A stretch of DNA of 64,000 nucleotides, from positions 89,846-153,845 of the forward strand of contig NW_005201036.1 in the NCBI RefSeq assembly GCF_000372725.1, written 5' to 3'. Below the pieces are notes generated by a model. It worked only from the letters and a program-made list of their open reading frames with translations, had not been told where the DNA came from and did no database searches. This document shows, in pieces, positions 52,806 to 64,000 of the stretch. Within the stretch, counting starts at the first letter, position 1. Every line of letters starts with the position of its first letter. The translations under genes were made by a program, and so were the position numbers. This stretch comes from Emiliania huxleyi CCMP1516. Taxonomy: Eukaryota; Haptophyta; Isochrysidales; Noelaerhabdaceae.

Positions 52806-53562
52806 GCTGGGCTCTGCATCGTTGTCTGCTCCCTGAGCTGAACGAGCATGCGCATGTGACGGTGTCGCTCGCGGCCTCTGTGTGTCTCGTTGAAACACAT
52901 ACCTCTGCAGCGGCTCTCTCTGGCTCCGCGCACCTGCGTAGAGCTAAAGCCGTAGAGACATATGGACGTCGACCTGGCGCCTCGCGTGCGTCGGGCCTCG
53001 CACACACACGTCGTCTGCCCTCTCTCTCCGCCCCCCCGCGCACCGGCGGTTGGCCAAAGAGGCAAAGTACTAGTATACAGGGGGGGGGCCGTTTCCGCGA
53101 TCGCGATCGGGGCCCGACCCCAGACTGAGCCGCAAAAAGCACAAAAACAAAAAGATCAGCAATTGAGCAATTTTCGACACTCGAGGGCGCGCGAGGGGCG
53201 GCCGCAAATTTTGAGGTAGATTTTGTGATTGTCAAACCAACGCGTGTGTTAAGTCTCGTGTGTTGCCACATGATAGAGAGCATAACCGTACAGAGCTACA
53301 GACGGCGAACACCCAACACACACCGACACACGACATCCCACCACTCCAACCCACCACTCAACACAGGACGCGTTCACCTCCCCACACACGGCTTTGGGCT
53401 TACCACGCGTGTTAAGAGCAAAAAGAGGATAGAGGTGGCTCTGGCGCTCTGAGGCGGCATTTGGCCTTGGGGTCAGCGTGCGGGGGGCTGAGTCTTACTC
53501 GTCGGCGCTCGGGCCAGATCCCAGCGCAGAACTCTGCAACACTTGGTACAGACACAACAAGA

Positions 53563-53607
53563 CTAACCCTAACCCTAACCCTAACCCCAACACCCTAACC
53601 CTAACCC
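53563..53607 (+). repeat. Interstitial telomere-like CCCTAA array
   Basis: Three plus two CCCTAA units are separated by CCCCAACA. Sequence on both sides is ordinary, so this is not a chromosome end. Confidence 0.9.
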
Positions 53608-53819
53608 TACTACCCCGCCCATAAAGCATAAACCCAACCCCCACCTCCCACTCCACTAAAAGAGGGACCCCCGTGCCGCTGCAACCCTGCATGCTGCAAT
53701 CTCTTAAATGGCAATTTAAGCCCCCAAAACTCCTCATTTCTTAAAATGCAACCCCAGCTGCAGGCGGTATACTCCTATAGCTATACACGATGTACCCATC
53801 CTCGTATCGGCCCGATTTT

Positions 53820-53960
53820 TAACTTAGTTTAACTATCGCGTTCAGTACTTGCGCCTCCTCAGAACCGCCTAGGGGTACCCTAAGCCCAGCTCCTCCTTGA
53901 GCTCCACCAACTTCATCGCCACCAGATCCTTTTGGACCTTTTCGCATCGCCGCCGCCGCA
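53820..53960 (-). pseudogene. SAP-motif relic, frame-disrupted
   Basis: One minus-strand frame reads VQKDLVAMKLVELKEELG and an overlapping frame continues RVPLGGSEEAQVLNAI. Together they match the SAP pattern (LKVVELKDELRARGVPLGGS...). A frameshift separates the halves and no start is visible. It may derive from the same kind of SAP-bearing mobile protein as at 46942-48264. Confidence 0.4.
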
Positions 53961-54420
53961 AAAACCTCCGGGCTCAGCCTCGTGCTCAGCAGTGCCCGCA
54001 CGCCCGCGGCTGCGACGGTGAATTCATGAGAAATTGCTACGACTCTCTGGCGACAACGCTACCTCCTCGTGAGACATTCAACATTCACAAGCGCACCGGC
54101 GAAGCCTGCAGTGCATTTGAGAAATGCAAAAGCCGAGACGACCAAAGTGGAAAAATCGCACTCTCCCCTGACCCTCGATCAAAAGCGTAAAAGCACCCGA
54201 GGCTCCATCCAGAAGGCGGGGTTGCTCGGGTCGGGGTGGGGTGTGGGGTGGGCGCCGGAGTGGGAGTCGTGTGAGACTACTCTATGGTGGGGGCAGCCGT
54301 CGCCCACGCATACGCGAATTCTTTCGCGGGGGACCACAAATTCTTCTTTCGAAAGGCACGGCGCTTGTCGAAAGGCCGGGGGGGCGTTCACCTCGACAAT
54401 ATTCAGACAAGCTCTCGACA

Positions 54421-55638
54421 ATGAGTTCGCCTGCAACAAACGCGTGCAACACAACCTGTACGGTTCAGGCGACGTGCGGTGAGCTGAACACCGTCGGTCT
54501 TCTCTACTGCGGGGACGTCGATAAAATGTGCCCGGGCGCGTGCACCGGATGCTGTACCGCCCAGCCTCCATCTGCACCGCCTTCACTGCCTCCGCCCTCG
54601 CCGCCCGATGCACCGCCACCGCCACCGCCACTCTCTCCTCCACCGCCACCGGCGCTGCCGCCTCCGCCTTTGCCGCCACCGCCAACGCCACCGCCGTCTC
54701 CGCCGCCGCCGCTCTCGCCTCCACCGCCGCCTCTGCCGCCGCCACCTTTGCCGCCGCCACCACCGTCGCGGCCGCCATCGATGCCGCCGCCACCGCCGCC
54801 CTCTATGCCGCCGCCGCCCTCTCCGCCGCCGTCTTCCCCGCCCTCTCCGCTGCCGCCCTCGCCGCCACCATCGTCGCCGCCCTCGCCCCCGCCACTTCTG
54901 GTGTACCACGGGATCGACGCGGTGGACGAGGTCATCGACGTCCTGACAAGCTCCAACAGCACGGGCGTCGCGGGCGACGGAATGCACCCGGCGACACCTG
55001 CCGCCTTCCTCGCGCTCATGGCCTTGGCGCTCTTCGCCTGCTGCCTCCGCTACTGCCGCCGCCCTCGCTCGATCGAGAGGCAGACGATGATTGGACGCGC
55101 CGCCGCCCGCTCCGACGGGCGACCCCGCCGGGCGACCCCGCCACGCAGGGCTCACCGGCTCGCCGGCAGTGGCACCGGATCCGGCAGCAGCAAGCAACTC
55201 TTCGACACTGCCTTCGAAAGCGCTCTGCGCAGCGGCGGCTTGGGCGGGTGGCCAAAGCCTCTCCGCATCGCTCAGGGGCAGCACCAGCTGCAGGAACAGC
55301 TGCAGGACCGCGGCTCGTTCGATTCCTTTGGCGAAGACGGCGGCGGCGACGAGACGCCGCGCACCGGCGGCGGCGCGTTCGATTCCGCAGCCCCGCACGC
55401 CGCCGGCGCCGGTGCGGCTCTCCGCCCCGAGCACCGCTCCGGCGGCCGGAGGCGGGGCGGGGCGGACGATCACGCGCTCATCGAGATCTCGCCGTACGAC
55501 AACACGTCGGGCGTGGGTGTGCATCGGAGCGACAGCGTCGAGAGCCGCCTCAGCGACGAGGCGTCATCCTCCGTCTGCCCCCACCGTCATTACTCATTGT
55601 CATTTCCATGTACCATGATATTATGTGGTGATGATTAG
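54421..55638 (+). CDS. Proline-rich single-pass membrane protein
   Basis: 405 aa from the ATG at 54421. A Cys-rich N-terminal part (NACNTTCTVQATCGELNTVG, CGDVDKMCPGACTGCC) is followed by about 115 residues of Pro/Ser repeats (SPPPP, PPSMPPPP), like hydroxyproline-rich extensin/pherophorin stalks. Then come VYHGIDAVDEVIDVLTSSNS, one transmembrane helix (PAAFLALMALALFACCLRYC) and an Arg-then-Ser/Gly-rich cytosolic tail with QGQHQLQEQLQD and RSDSVESRLSDEASS, possible phosphorylation sites. No classical signal peptide precedes the Cys-rich part, so either an upstream exon is missing or the TM acts as an anchor. A surface or cell-covering role is inferred from the stalk. Confidence 0.6.
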   Translation: MSSPATNACNTTCTVQATCGELNTVGLLYCGDVDKMCPGACTGCCTAQPPSAPPSLPPPSPPDAPPPPPPLSPPPPPALPPPPLPPPPTPPPSPPPPLSPPPPPLPPPPLPPPPPSRPPSMPPPPPPSMPPPPSPPPSSPPSPLPPSPPPSSPPSPPPLLVYHGIDAVDEVIDVLTSSNSTGVAGDGMHPATPAAFLALMALALFACCLRYCRRPRSIERQTMIGRAAARSDGRPRRATPPRRAHRLAGSGTGSGSSKQLFDTAFESALRSGGLGGWPKPLRIAQGQHQLQEQLQDRGSFDSFGEDGGGDETPRTGGGAFDSAAPHAAGAGAALRPEHRSGGRRRGGADDHALIEISPYDNTSGVGVHRSDSVESRLSDEASSSVCPHRHYSLSFPCTMILCGDD

Positions 55639-57537
55639 GCGTCCACCGTCTGCTCTGCCTGCCCGCTGACGGCGAGCGGCGCTTCCGCCGCGGGCAGCAG
55701 CGCGTCCTCGAGGTCGACGCGGAGAGCGTTTGCGGGCAGCGCGGCGCTCGAGATCGACACGGAGAGCTTCACCCTCGAGTCTTGGCTGGTGGAGTGACTT
55801 GCACCAGGTGCAGGTCTCCAGCTGCAACCGTGAACCGACGCGCGACTTGAAGCTTTGCTTGTACTCGCGGGCCATCGAGCGCGTGCCTGATCCCGACAGA
55901 GGAGAGTGCGCGAGAAGTAGAGTAATGTCCGCTCAGTATCGCGCCACCGTCCGTTTGGCGGTAGCCCGGTAGGTTGGCCACACACAGCAGTGCGTGTGCG
56001 AGAGGCTGCGAGCCCGGAGGGTTGAGGGATTCGCGCCCCGCGGTGGAAGCCGGAACGTTCTGCGGGCGGGTTTTCATTTGCGTGAGGCGCGCCGTGTGTG
56101 GTGCCAACCCGATATGTACCAGTGCCAATACCAACTAACAACCCACTGGGCACTTCTCACATCTCAGATGCGAGAGGCCGAGACCGAGAGCTTTCAGGTC
56201 TTGTACGCTCTGCAAAACCGGCTCGTGGATATATGACTGGTTTTGTCCGCGGGCGCGAGGGCACTGCGGAGGCGGGCGGCGGCGGCGGAGGCGGCTGCAG
56301 CAGCACACGGGCCGCGGCGGCGGCGCGCGGACGGTGGCGGCGGCGCGCGGACGGCGGCGGCGACGCGGCGGCACTGCTCCTCTGCTGCTGATGATGACAA
56401 TGATGCTGCTCCTGCTGCCCCTCCCGCCCGCCAGCTGCCCGCACGCTCGGTGTCATCTCTTCACCTGCACACTGGTCGAGTCATAGGTGCGAGGGGCGTG
56501 TGGCATGTCTCGCGAGTCTCGCCAGGGGCGCCTACCAACCTCGCTTGCGAGGGGCGTGTGGCATGTCTTGCGAGTCTCGCGAGGGGCGGGTGGGGTAATT
56601 ACTTATTAATTAATTAATTATTAATTAATAATCATATAATCATCGGGCGGCGGCGCGGCGCGGCGGCGGGCGGCGCGGAGCGGGGCGGCGAGACCATCTG
56701 TGCTGACCGGGGCCTCTGCCCTTTGACGCAGCACAATGGTCGCGCCGCCCTCGACTCAAGGGGCTGCCTTCCACACGTCGCTGCTCAGGCCGGGGGAGGG
56801 GGGGAGACCTCCTGTTCCTCGCGGAACGGAAGCAGGCCCCTCCTTGCCCGGTCTGCGATGCAGGGCGGTGGTCGTGCCATCTTCGCGTCGTACTCGAAAC
56901 CACCACGCCGCAACCGTTGCCGGCGCGCGACACGTTCCCGTAGGCCGGACTGTCCTCGTCGAGAGTGTGTGCCGCCAAGGCGGGACGCACTCAGGGGCAG
57001 TGCCGACGGGACGCGGCTCGAAGGGTGTGGCTCCGCAGCGCGGCTGGCACTCGTCGCAGAGGCCTCACCTTCAAAAAGTCGGGCATGGCTCTCCCCGCAA
57101 CTTTCTCGCTAACACGCGCGCACCGCCGAGACTGGGGCGGGCGCGCTGCGGCCGCACGTCTAACTTCGTCATAGTGCCACGACGTGCGGCCTAGATTTAG
57201 CCCACGCGCCTCTGCTCGCAAACACTCACCCTTTGAATCGTCACTGTCCGTGAGTGCGAGATAGGGCTAGCAGTAGGCAGCTAGCCTCTGAGGAGGGCGT
57301 CCATAGACACCTCACTAGACCCCACACACGGTCTCGTCCGTGCCTCGCCGGACGGCGAGATTGCTAGAGGTGGAGCAAGCTGCTCTAGCCTCGCATGTTA
57401 CTCCTGTCGTCTGTTGTGATGTTGTGCCCTGGTTTGTTTCTCTTGGCACCTTGGAGTGCTGGGGGGGGGCGACAGTGAGGACGTGGCCCTGAGTTATGTG
57501 TACGCCAACTCAGGGTGTGTGGCAGCCCGCTGGCTGT
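55639..57537. other. Intergenic region, no recognised gene
   Basis: It contains a two-copy tandem repeat of about 58 bp (56489-56590, GCGAGGGGCGTGTGGCATGT units) and an AT-only island (56595-56642, TTAATTAAT repeats) that stands out in GC-rich DNA. Open frames of up to 170 codons are present but resemble no family. Confidence 0.6.
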
Positions 57538-58074
57538 GTGTCTTGTGAGCCTGTTTGTGTCTGTGTGTCGCTCGTGCGTGCCGTCATCATCTGTCCAGCG
57601 TCCACCCATACCGCGTTGGTGTCCAGTCCGAGCCTGGCTGTTCTTCACCTTCCTACATACATACATACCAGCGCTGCTACTCCTCCCCCCAGCGGCGGCG
57701 CGGCCCGTCCCGGAAGAGGCGGAGCCGCCCGGCGGCGTGGCGCACGCGGCCGGCGGGGGCTTGGCGCGCGAGGCTGCGCCGGCAGCGAGTGGGGCGGCGG
57801 CCGGCGGGCAAAGGCCGAGAAGGGCCGGGCTCACCGCACTGGCCGCCCCGCGTCCCCGCGCGCGCTCCTGCCGCTTCAGCTGACGCGGTGGCGCTCGCCC
57901 GCGGTGCCGCCGCGGTGCGGTGCCGTCGCGATGCGCGACGGGCGTATGTATGTATGTAGGAAGGTGAAGAACAGCCAGGCTCGGACTGGACACCAACGCG
58001 TTATGGGTGGACGCTGGACAGATGATGACGGCACGCACGAGCGACACACAGACACAAACAGGCTCACAAGACAC
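57538..58074. mobile_element. Inverted repeat with two 131-bp arms, about 99% identical
   Basis: The left arm 57538-57668 and right arm 57944-58074 are reverse complements with one visible mismatch (CCATACCGCG versus CCATAACGCG). They begin GTGTCTTGTGAGCCTG outside and end CATACATACATAC inside. The loop of 275 bp is very GC-rich. No transposase is present. It could be a MITE, or a transcribed hairpin that makes double-stranded RNA. The right arm ends 100 bp before the Vps55-like start. Confidence 0.85.
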
Positions 58075-58173
58075 GGGCGGGCTTGTCTGAAAAAGAAGCG
58101 AACTTGGTTTCCCGGCGGCGCGAGGGCGAGCTGCTCGCCTGCAGCGCGCTCGACGACCGAATTCCACTGCCAC

Positions 58174-58651
58174 ATGTCCTTTCTCACCATTCTCGGCACC
58201 GCTGCCGTCGTTTCGGCCGCGATCTTCATGGAGCTCATCGCGTGCCTCGCCTTCCCAGTCGAGTCGGGAACCGAGTGGCTGCTCCTCCTGCTCCTCGTCC
58301 CGCTTGTCCTTGCGGCCATTCCCCTGCTGCTGCTGCGCGCGTGTGCCGGCGACAGCCTGTTCTCAGACACGCCAAAGGGCCGTCACTGGGCGGAGTTTGG
58401 CTTCGCCTTTTTTGCGACCGGCATCATCGGGGTGCCATCGCTGCTGCTACTTCGAGGACTGATTCGGTGCCGCGAAACCACTCCCGACCCCCCACCCTCG
58501 ATGAGTCCAGTGAAGATCCTCGATGACTGTGGATTGCCGCAGGTGGGAGGCCTTCGCCCTCGCCCTCGGCGGCCTCGCCCTGCCCGCCATCACTGCCGCC
58601 CTTTCCAGGGTGTGCCAGCGCGCCGACTCCGACCCCTTCAGCTATCGGTAG
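58174..58651 (+). CDS. Vps55/LEPROT family endosomal membrane protein
   Basis: The exons 58174-58466 and 58543-58651 (GT-AG, 76 nt) give 133 aa; human LEPROT has 131. Four helices: ILGTAAVVSAAIFMELIACL, EWLLLLLLVPLVLAAIPLLL, EFGFAFFATGIIGVPSLLLL and, after the splice, IRWEAFALALGGLALPAITA. Helices 3 and 4 align with LEPROT [21 protein letters not shown]...KWGACGLVLAGNAVIFL in spacing. The tail ends DSDPFSYR. Vps55, with Vps68, controls endosome-to-vacuole transport, and LEPROT affects receptor trafficking. Without the splice the frame runs into an Arg/Pro-rich tail that does not fit the family, which supports the intron. Confidence 0.8.
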
Positions 58652-59802
58652 CCAGGGACCCCCTGTCCACCACTTCTGAGCGCGCCTCGGCCGTCCGTGG
58701 CCGGCGCGGCGAGTGCTGCGTCCCTGCTAAGTAGATTGAGCTAAGTAGATTTCATCTCTCGAGCGCCAGCAAAGCTGCCAGTCCTGTGCGTCCCATGGGC
58801 GTGGGCGCAGCGGCTCGCACTCCGCACGCTGCAGACTCCACGTTGGCAGCAGCACCTCCTCGGGATAGAGCAGCGGCCTCGTCCAAGCTTGCAGCATGAG
58901 CGTGAGCTTGCGCTGAGCAGGTGGGGGGAGGACGCGGCTTCGGCTGTCAAGGCGCGGCGAGAAGAGTAAAGCCACGTAGTCTGCGGGTTGGTCCATGTGG
59001 GAGTGGAGCTCTTGAGGTGGCTCCGCCTCGAGGTGGTCCATTGGAGGTGGGCAGCGGCAAATTTGTCAAAGTGGCCGATGAAGGCTCGCAAGACCGACAG
59101 TGGATAAAACTTAAAAGCTTCCCTCGTGGTAAGCAAATCCGTGTCGCGCCCACGGTCGACGTGCTCACCCACGTGCACCGCGGACCGGGCCAACGCTTGC
59201 ACTTTGAATGCCGTGGGGCTCCTGCCCGTGTCCGGGCGTGGAGATGCGCGAGGGTCGCCCCCCCTTGCCCCACCACTTTGTGTGTGTGGAGAAATCTACC
59301 TTACCTTACCTTACCTCGACGTGCGGCGAAATCGTCTGGCAGAGAATGGAACGCTGCGCACCTTGCCCAGGCTAAGTGAGAATCAAGCGCGTGCCGTGTG
59401 CGCCCCCCCCCCCCCCCCCGGTGGGCGTGGAGGAAAACGGCGTCGCTAAATACCGCGTCGTGAGCGCGGAGAGATGTAATCGAAAATGTTGAAATCTAAC
59501 CACGAGAACGCGGACAAAGAGGAACGTCGCGCACACCGCGCCTCTGAGAGACCGGGGATCGGTTCCGAGTGTGGACTGGAGTGACACGAGTCCCACAGAG
59601 AGCACAGAGTTCTGAGCGCGCGTTTTTTGCGGCGGCACAGAGAGTGCAGATTCCAGATATGTGAGACGACTGCAATCTGCATGTGTTGTGCTTCACCCAG
59701 TTCACTGTGCTCACCTGATACAACCCCCTAGTCACAGGCGAGGCGTATCAATTTTTTTTGCGCACGTGCCCAAGCAAGATCGCCGTGAGGCGGTGAGGCC
59801 GG
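58652..59802. other. Intergenic region with dispersed repeat copy B
   Basis: 59159-59298 is the inverted copy of 4912-5041. ACCTT repeats (about 59300-59318) and a C-run (about 59403-59419) follow. No gene recognised; the right end presumably holds the promoter of the ADC synthase gene. Confidence 0.65.
59159..59298 (-). repeat. Dispersed repeat, copy B (inverted copy of 4912-5041)
   Basis: TGCTCACCCACGTGCACC...GGGCC...CACTTTGAATGCCGTGGGGC...AAGTGTGTGTGTGGAGAAATC-type blocks match copy A in reverse. There is no coding evidence. Confidence 0.8.
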
Positions 59803-62891
<3,089 letters not shown>

Positions 62892-64000
62892 TATGCTGAG
62901 GGCGGCCGCCACCGCCCTAGCCCACCAACACCCTGCACGACCTTGCTGCCTTGTGCCAACCTTGGAACGTCGGCATGCTACAGGACCTTCTCCACAGGAC
63001 CGGCCAATCAACATAGATAATGACTCACATAAAGTGTGTCATACGCATACGCCCAGAGAGCCTGCTGCTACGCTAGCGTACAGTTCGTTTACCGTGTTTA
63101 CGCTTACTTGCGCCGGTATCGATGGTCACTGGTGTGCAGTCGTGCGCAGCATATCGCCTGTTCACTCGCGAGCCGCCGTCCCGGGCGCCTGCCTGGCCCA
63201 AGGACTCTCACGGACACGCCCCCCCGCGCCCCGGCCTGGCTGCTTTGTGGCGGTTTCGGGGACATCGTGGGAGGTTCCCCGGAGGAGCGGCCGCACACTG
63301 CTCGGTACCCCCCCTGCAGCTGCACAACTAAGCTCATGACCGACCCCCCCCCCAGCAGCAGAGCGCTGCTGCTGGGGGGGTCGGGTGGGGGGGGTCCGGA
63401 CCCCCCCTGCGCAGCAGGAGCGCTCTGCCTGTGGGGATGTGGGGGGTGCTGGCATCTCTGTACAGACCAGCAGCCGTGTAAGTAGCATGCGTTCCAGTGG
63501 CGAGAGTTTATAGTCGGCATCAAAATCAGTGGTCTCACCGGCGGGCCCTCCTACTGCCAACCGGGAGGTGCGGGGCACGCCAGCCTCTCTTCTACGCCTC
63601 TCGTGCCTCGCGGCGCCTCTGCTTAAGGGGGGAAGATACGGCTCTCGCAGGCCAGCCCATCATACGCCGTGGCACAGCGGGGAGCACAGCGGGCTGTACA
63701 AGATATTGTTCCCTCTCTTCGCATGCTCGTCGTTGGTGATATCCGCGCGAGGTCATACGCCACAGGCCAGCAATCACTCGCTGATGAGACTACACTCTGA
63801 TGTATAGGCGCGTGACCGCGTGTGGTATTACAAGATAGACTCACATGGTCACAAGTCTTTAGTAAAACGCCAGCACTCGACACGACGAAGGTGTATTGGG
63901 CTCGAAGGCGCGGTGAACACAACCGCCTCGAGCGTACCGCTCAAACACGAGCCGAGGGTGGAGGGGGGGGCGGCGGCGAAGAGGCGGGAGAGCTGGGTCC
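62892..64000. other. Intergenic region with hairpins, no recognised gene
   Basis: A CCCCCCAGCAGCAG/CTGCTGCTGGGGGG hairpin (about 63345-63380) and an adjacent GGGGGGTCCGGACCCCCC palindrome (about 63388-63405) could form strong structures. Open frames show no family similarity. The right end may enter a new gene, but nothing can be assigned. Confidence 0.6.

Larger units (their letters stand above)
52806..54420. other. Intergenic region with telomere-like array and a SAP relic
   Basis: It contains TTAGGG-type repeats at 53563-53607 and a minus-strand fragment at about 53820-53960 (see next entries). A plus-strand frame near 54000-54190 (RNCYDSLATTLPPRETFNIH, then ACSAFEKCKSRDDQ) looks protein-like but matches nothing I know. 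Confidence 0.6.

Noticed and set aside
50861..53128. 755-codon open frame from the terminal repeat through the SPX-kinase
   Set aside because: It starts in the mobile repeat and reads through a predicted intron into non-conserved sequence. SPX begins at an internal Met (51392), and the kinase HRD and DFG motifs are in another frame reached by splicing.

Overview
The window is nuclear DNA from a GC-rich eukaryotic microalga. A haptophyte of the Emiliania/Isochrysis/Prymnesium type fits best, and a pelagophyte or another alga with a red-derived secondary plastid is the main alternative. The evidence is: compact protein genes with many small spliceosomal introns (often about 70 nt), about as many GC-AG as GT-AG introns plus a few GA-AG; a cyclophilin with a bipartite leader ending in a twin-arginine lumenal signal; CCCTAA/TTAGGG telomere-type arrays inside the sequence; eukaryotic housekeeping genes; and several classes of eukaryotic transposon. 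I recognised no tRNA, rRNA, operon or CRISPR array. A 100-N assembly gap lies at 39835-39934. All exon models were made by eye from frame continuity, family conservation and splice signals.

Layout. 1-563: last exons of an ERGIC/Erv41-46 cargo receptor (+). 1215-3262: RING plus UBA-like protein (-). 3263-6451: repeats, including a 0.94-kb element with terminal inverted repeats. 6452-8314: SulP/SLC26 anion transporter. 8315-10241: repeats. 10242-12049: choline/ethanolamine kinase. 12764-13753: PP1 phosphatase (-), divergent from a frameshifted Golgi-type sulfotransferase (14038-14965). 15639-17350: RNase H relic and a large minisatellite. 17834-19774: LRR membrane protein. 22053-22495: CMC1-like twin CX9C protein. 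23001-26383: membrane-anchored zinc metalloprotease. 26862-28690: four-TM Orai-like protein (-). 29138-30062: foldback element. 31002-31700: plastid-lumen cyclophilin. 32161-32832: J-domain protein (-). 33874-36384: DDX41 helicase. 36878-39834: isocitrate dehydrogenase with a C-terminal EF-hand (-), running into the gap. 40013-40318: mTERF-like 3' exon. 40701-41634: EF-hand protein.

From 41.8 to 51.2 kb the window is dominated by mobile DNA: an 879-bp hAT-like element with perfect 8-bp target duplication, a decayed piggyBac-type transposase, and a 5.86-kb composite element with 772-bp direct terminal repeats. The composite element carries divergent HNH-nuclease and DDE-transposase genes, and the transposase has a SAP motif inside its catalytic domain. 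Downstream are an SPX-domain/protein-kinase fusion (51392-52805), a proline-rich single-pass membrane protein (54421-55638), a 131-bp-arm inverted repeat (57538-58074), a Vps55/LEPROT protein (58174-58651) and aminodeoxychorismate synthase (59803-62891).

The genes do not form one pathway. Loose themes are lipid and membrane trafficking (ERGIC, Vps55, choline kinase), calcium (Orai-like, two EF-hand proteins), phosphate sensing (SPX-kinase), folate synthesis and RNA processing (DDX41). The most striking genome-level signal is that most of the 42 modelled introns start with bases repeating the start of the downstream exon. In the isocitrate dehydrogenase gene two introns are exactly 70 nt and are bounded by direct repeats spaced exactly 70 nt, as expected if introns arise by tandem duplication or by insertion with target duplication.
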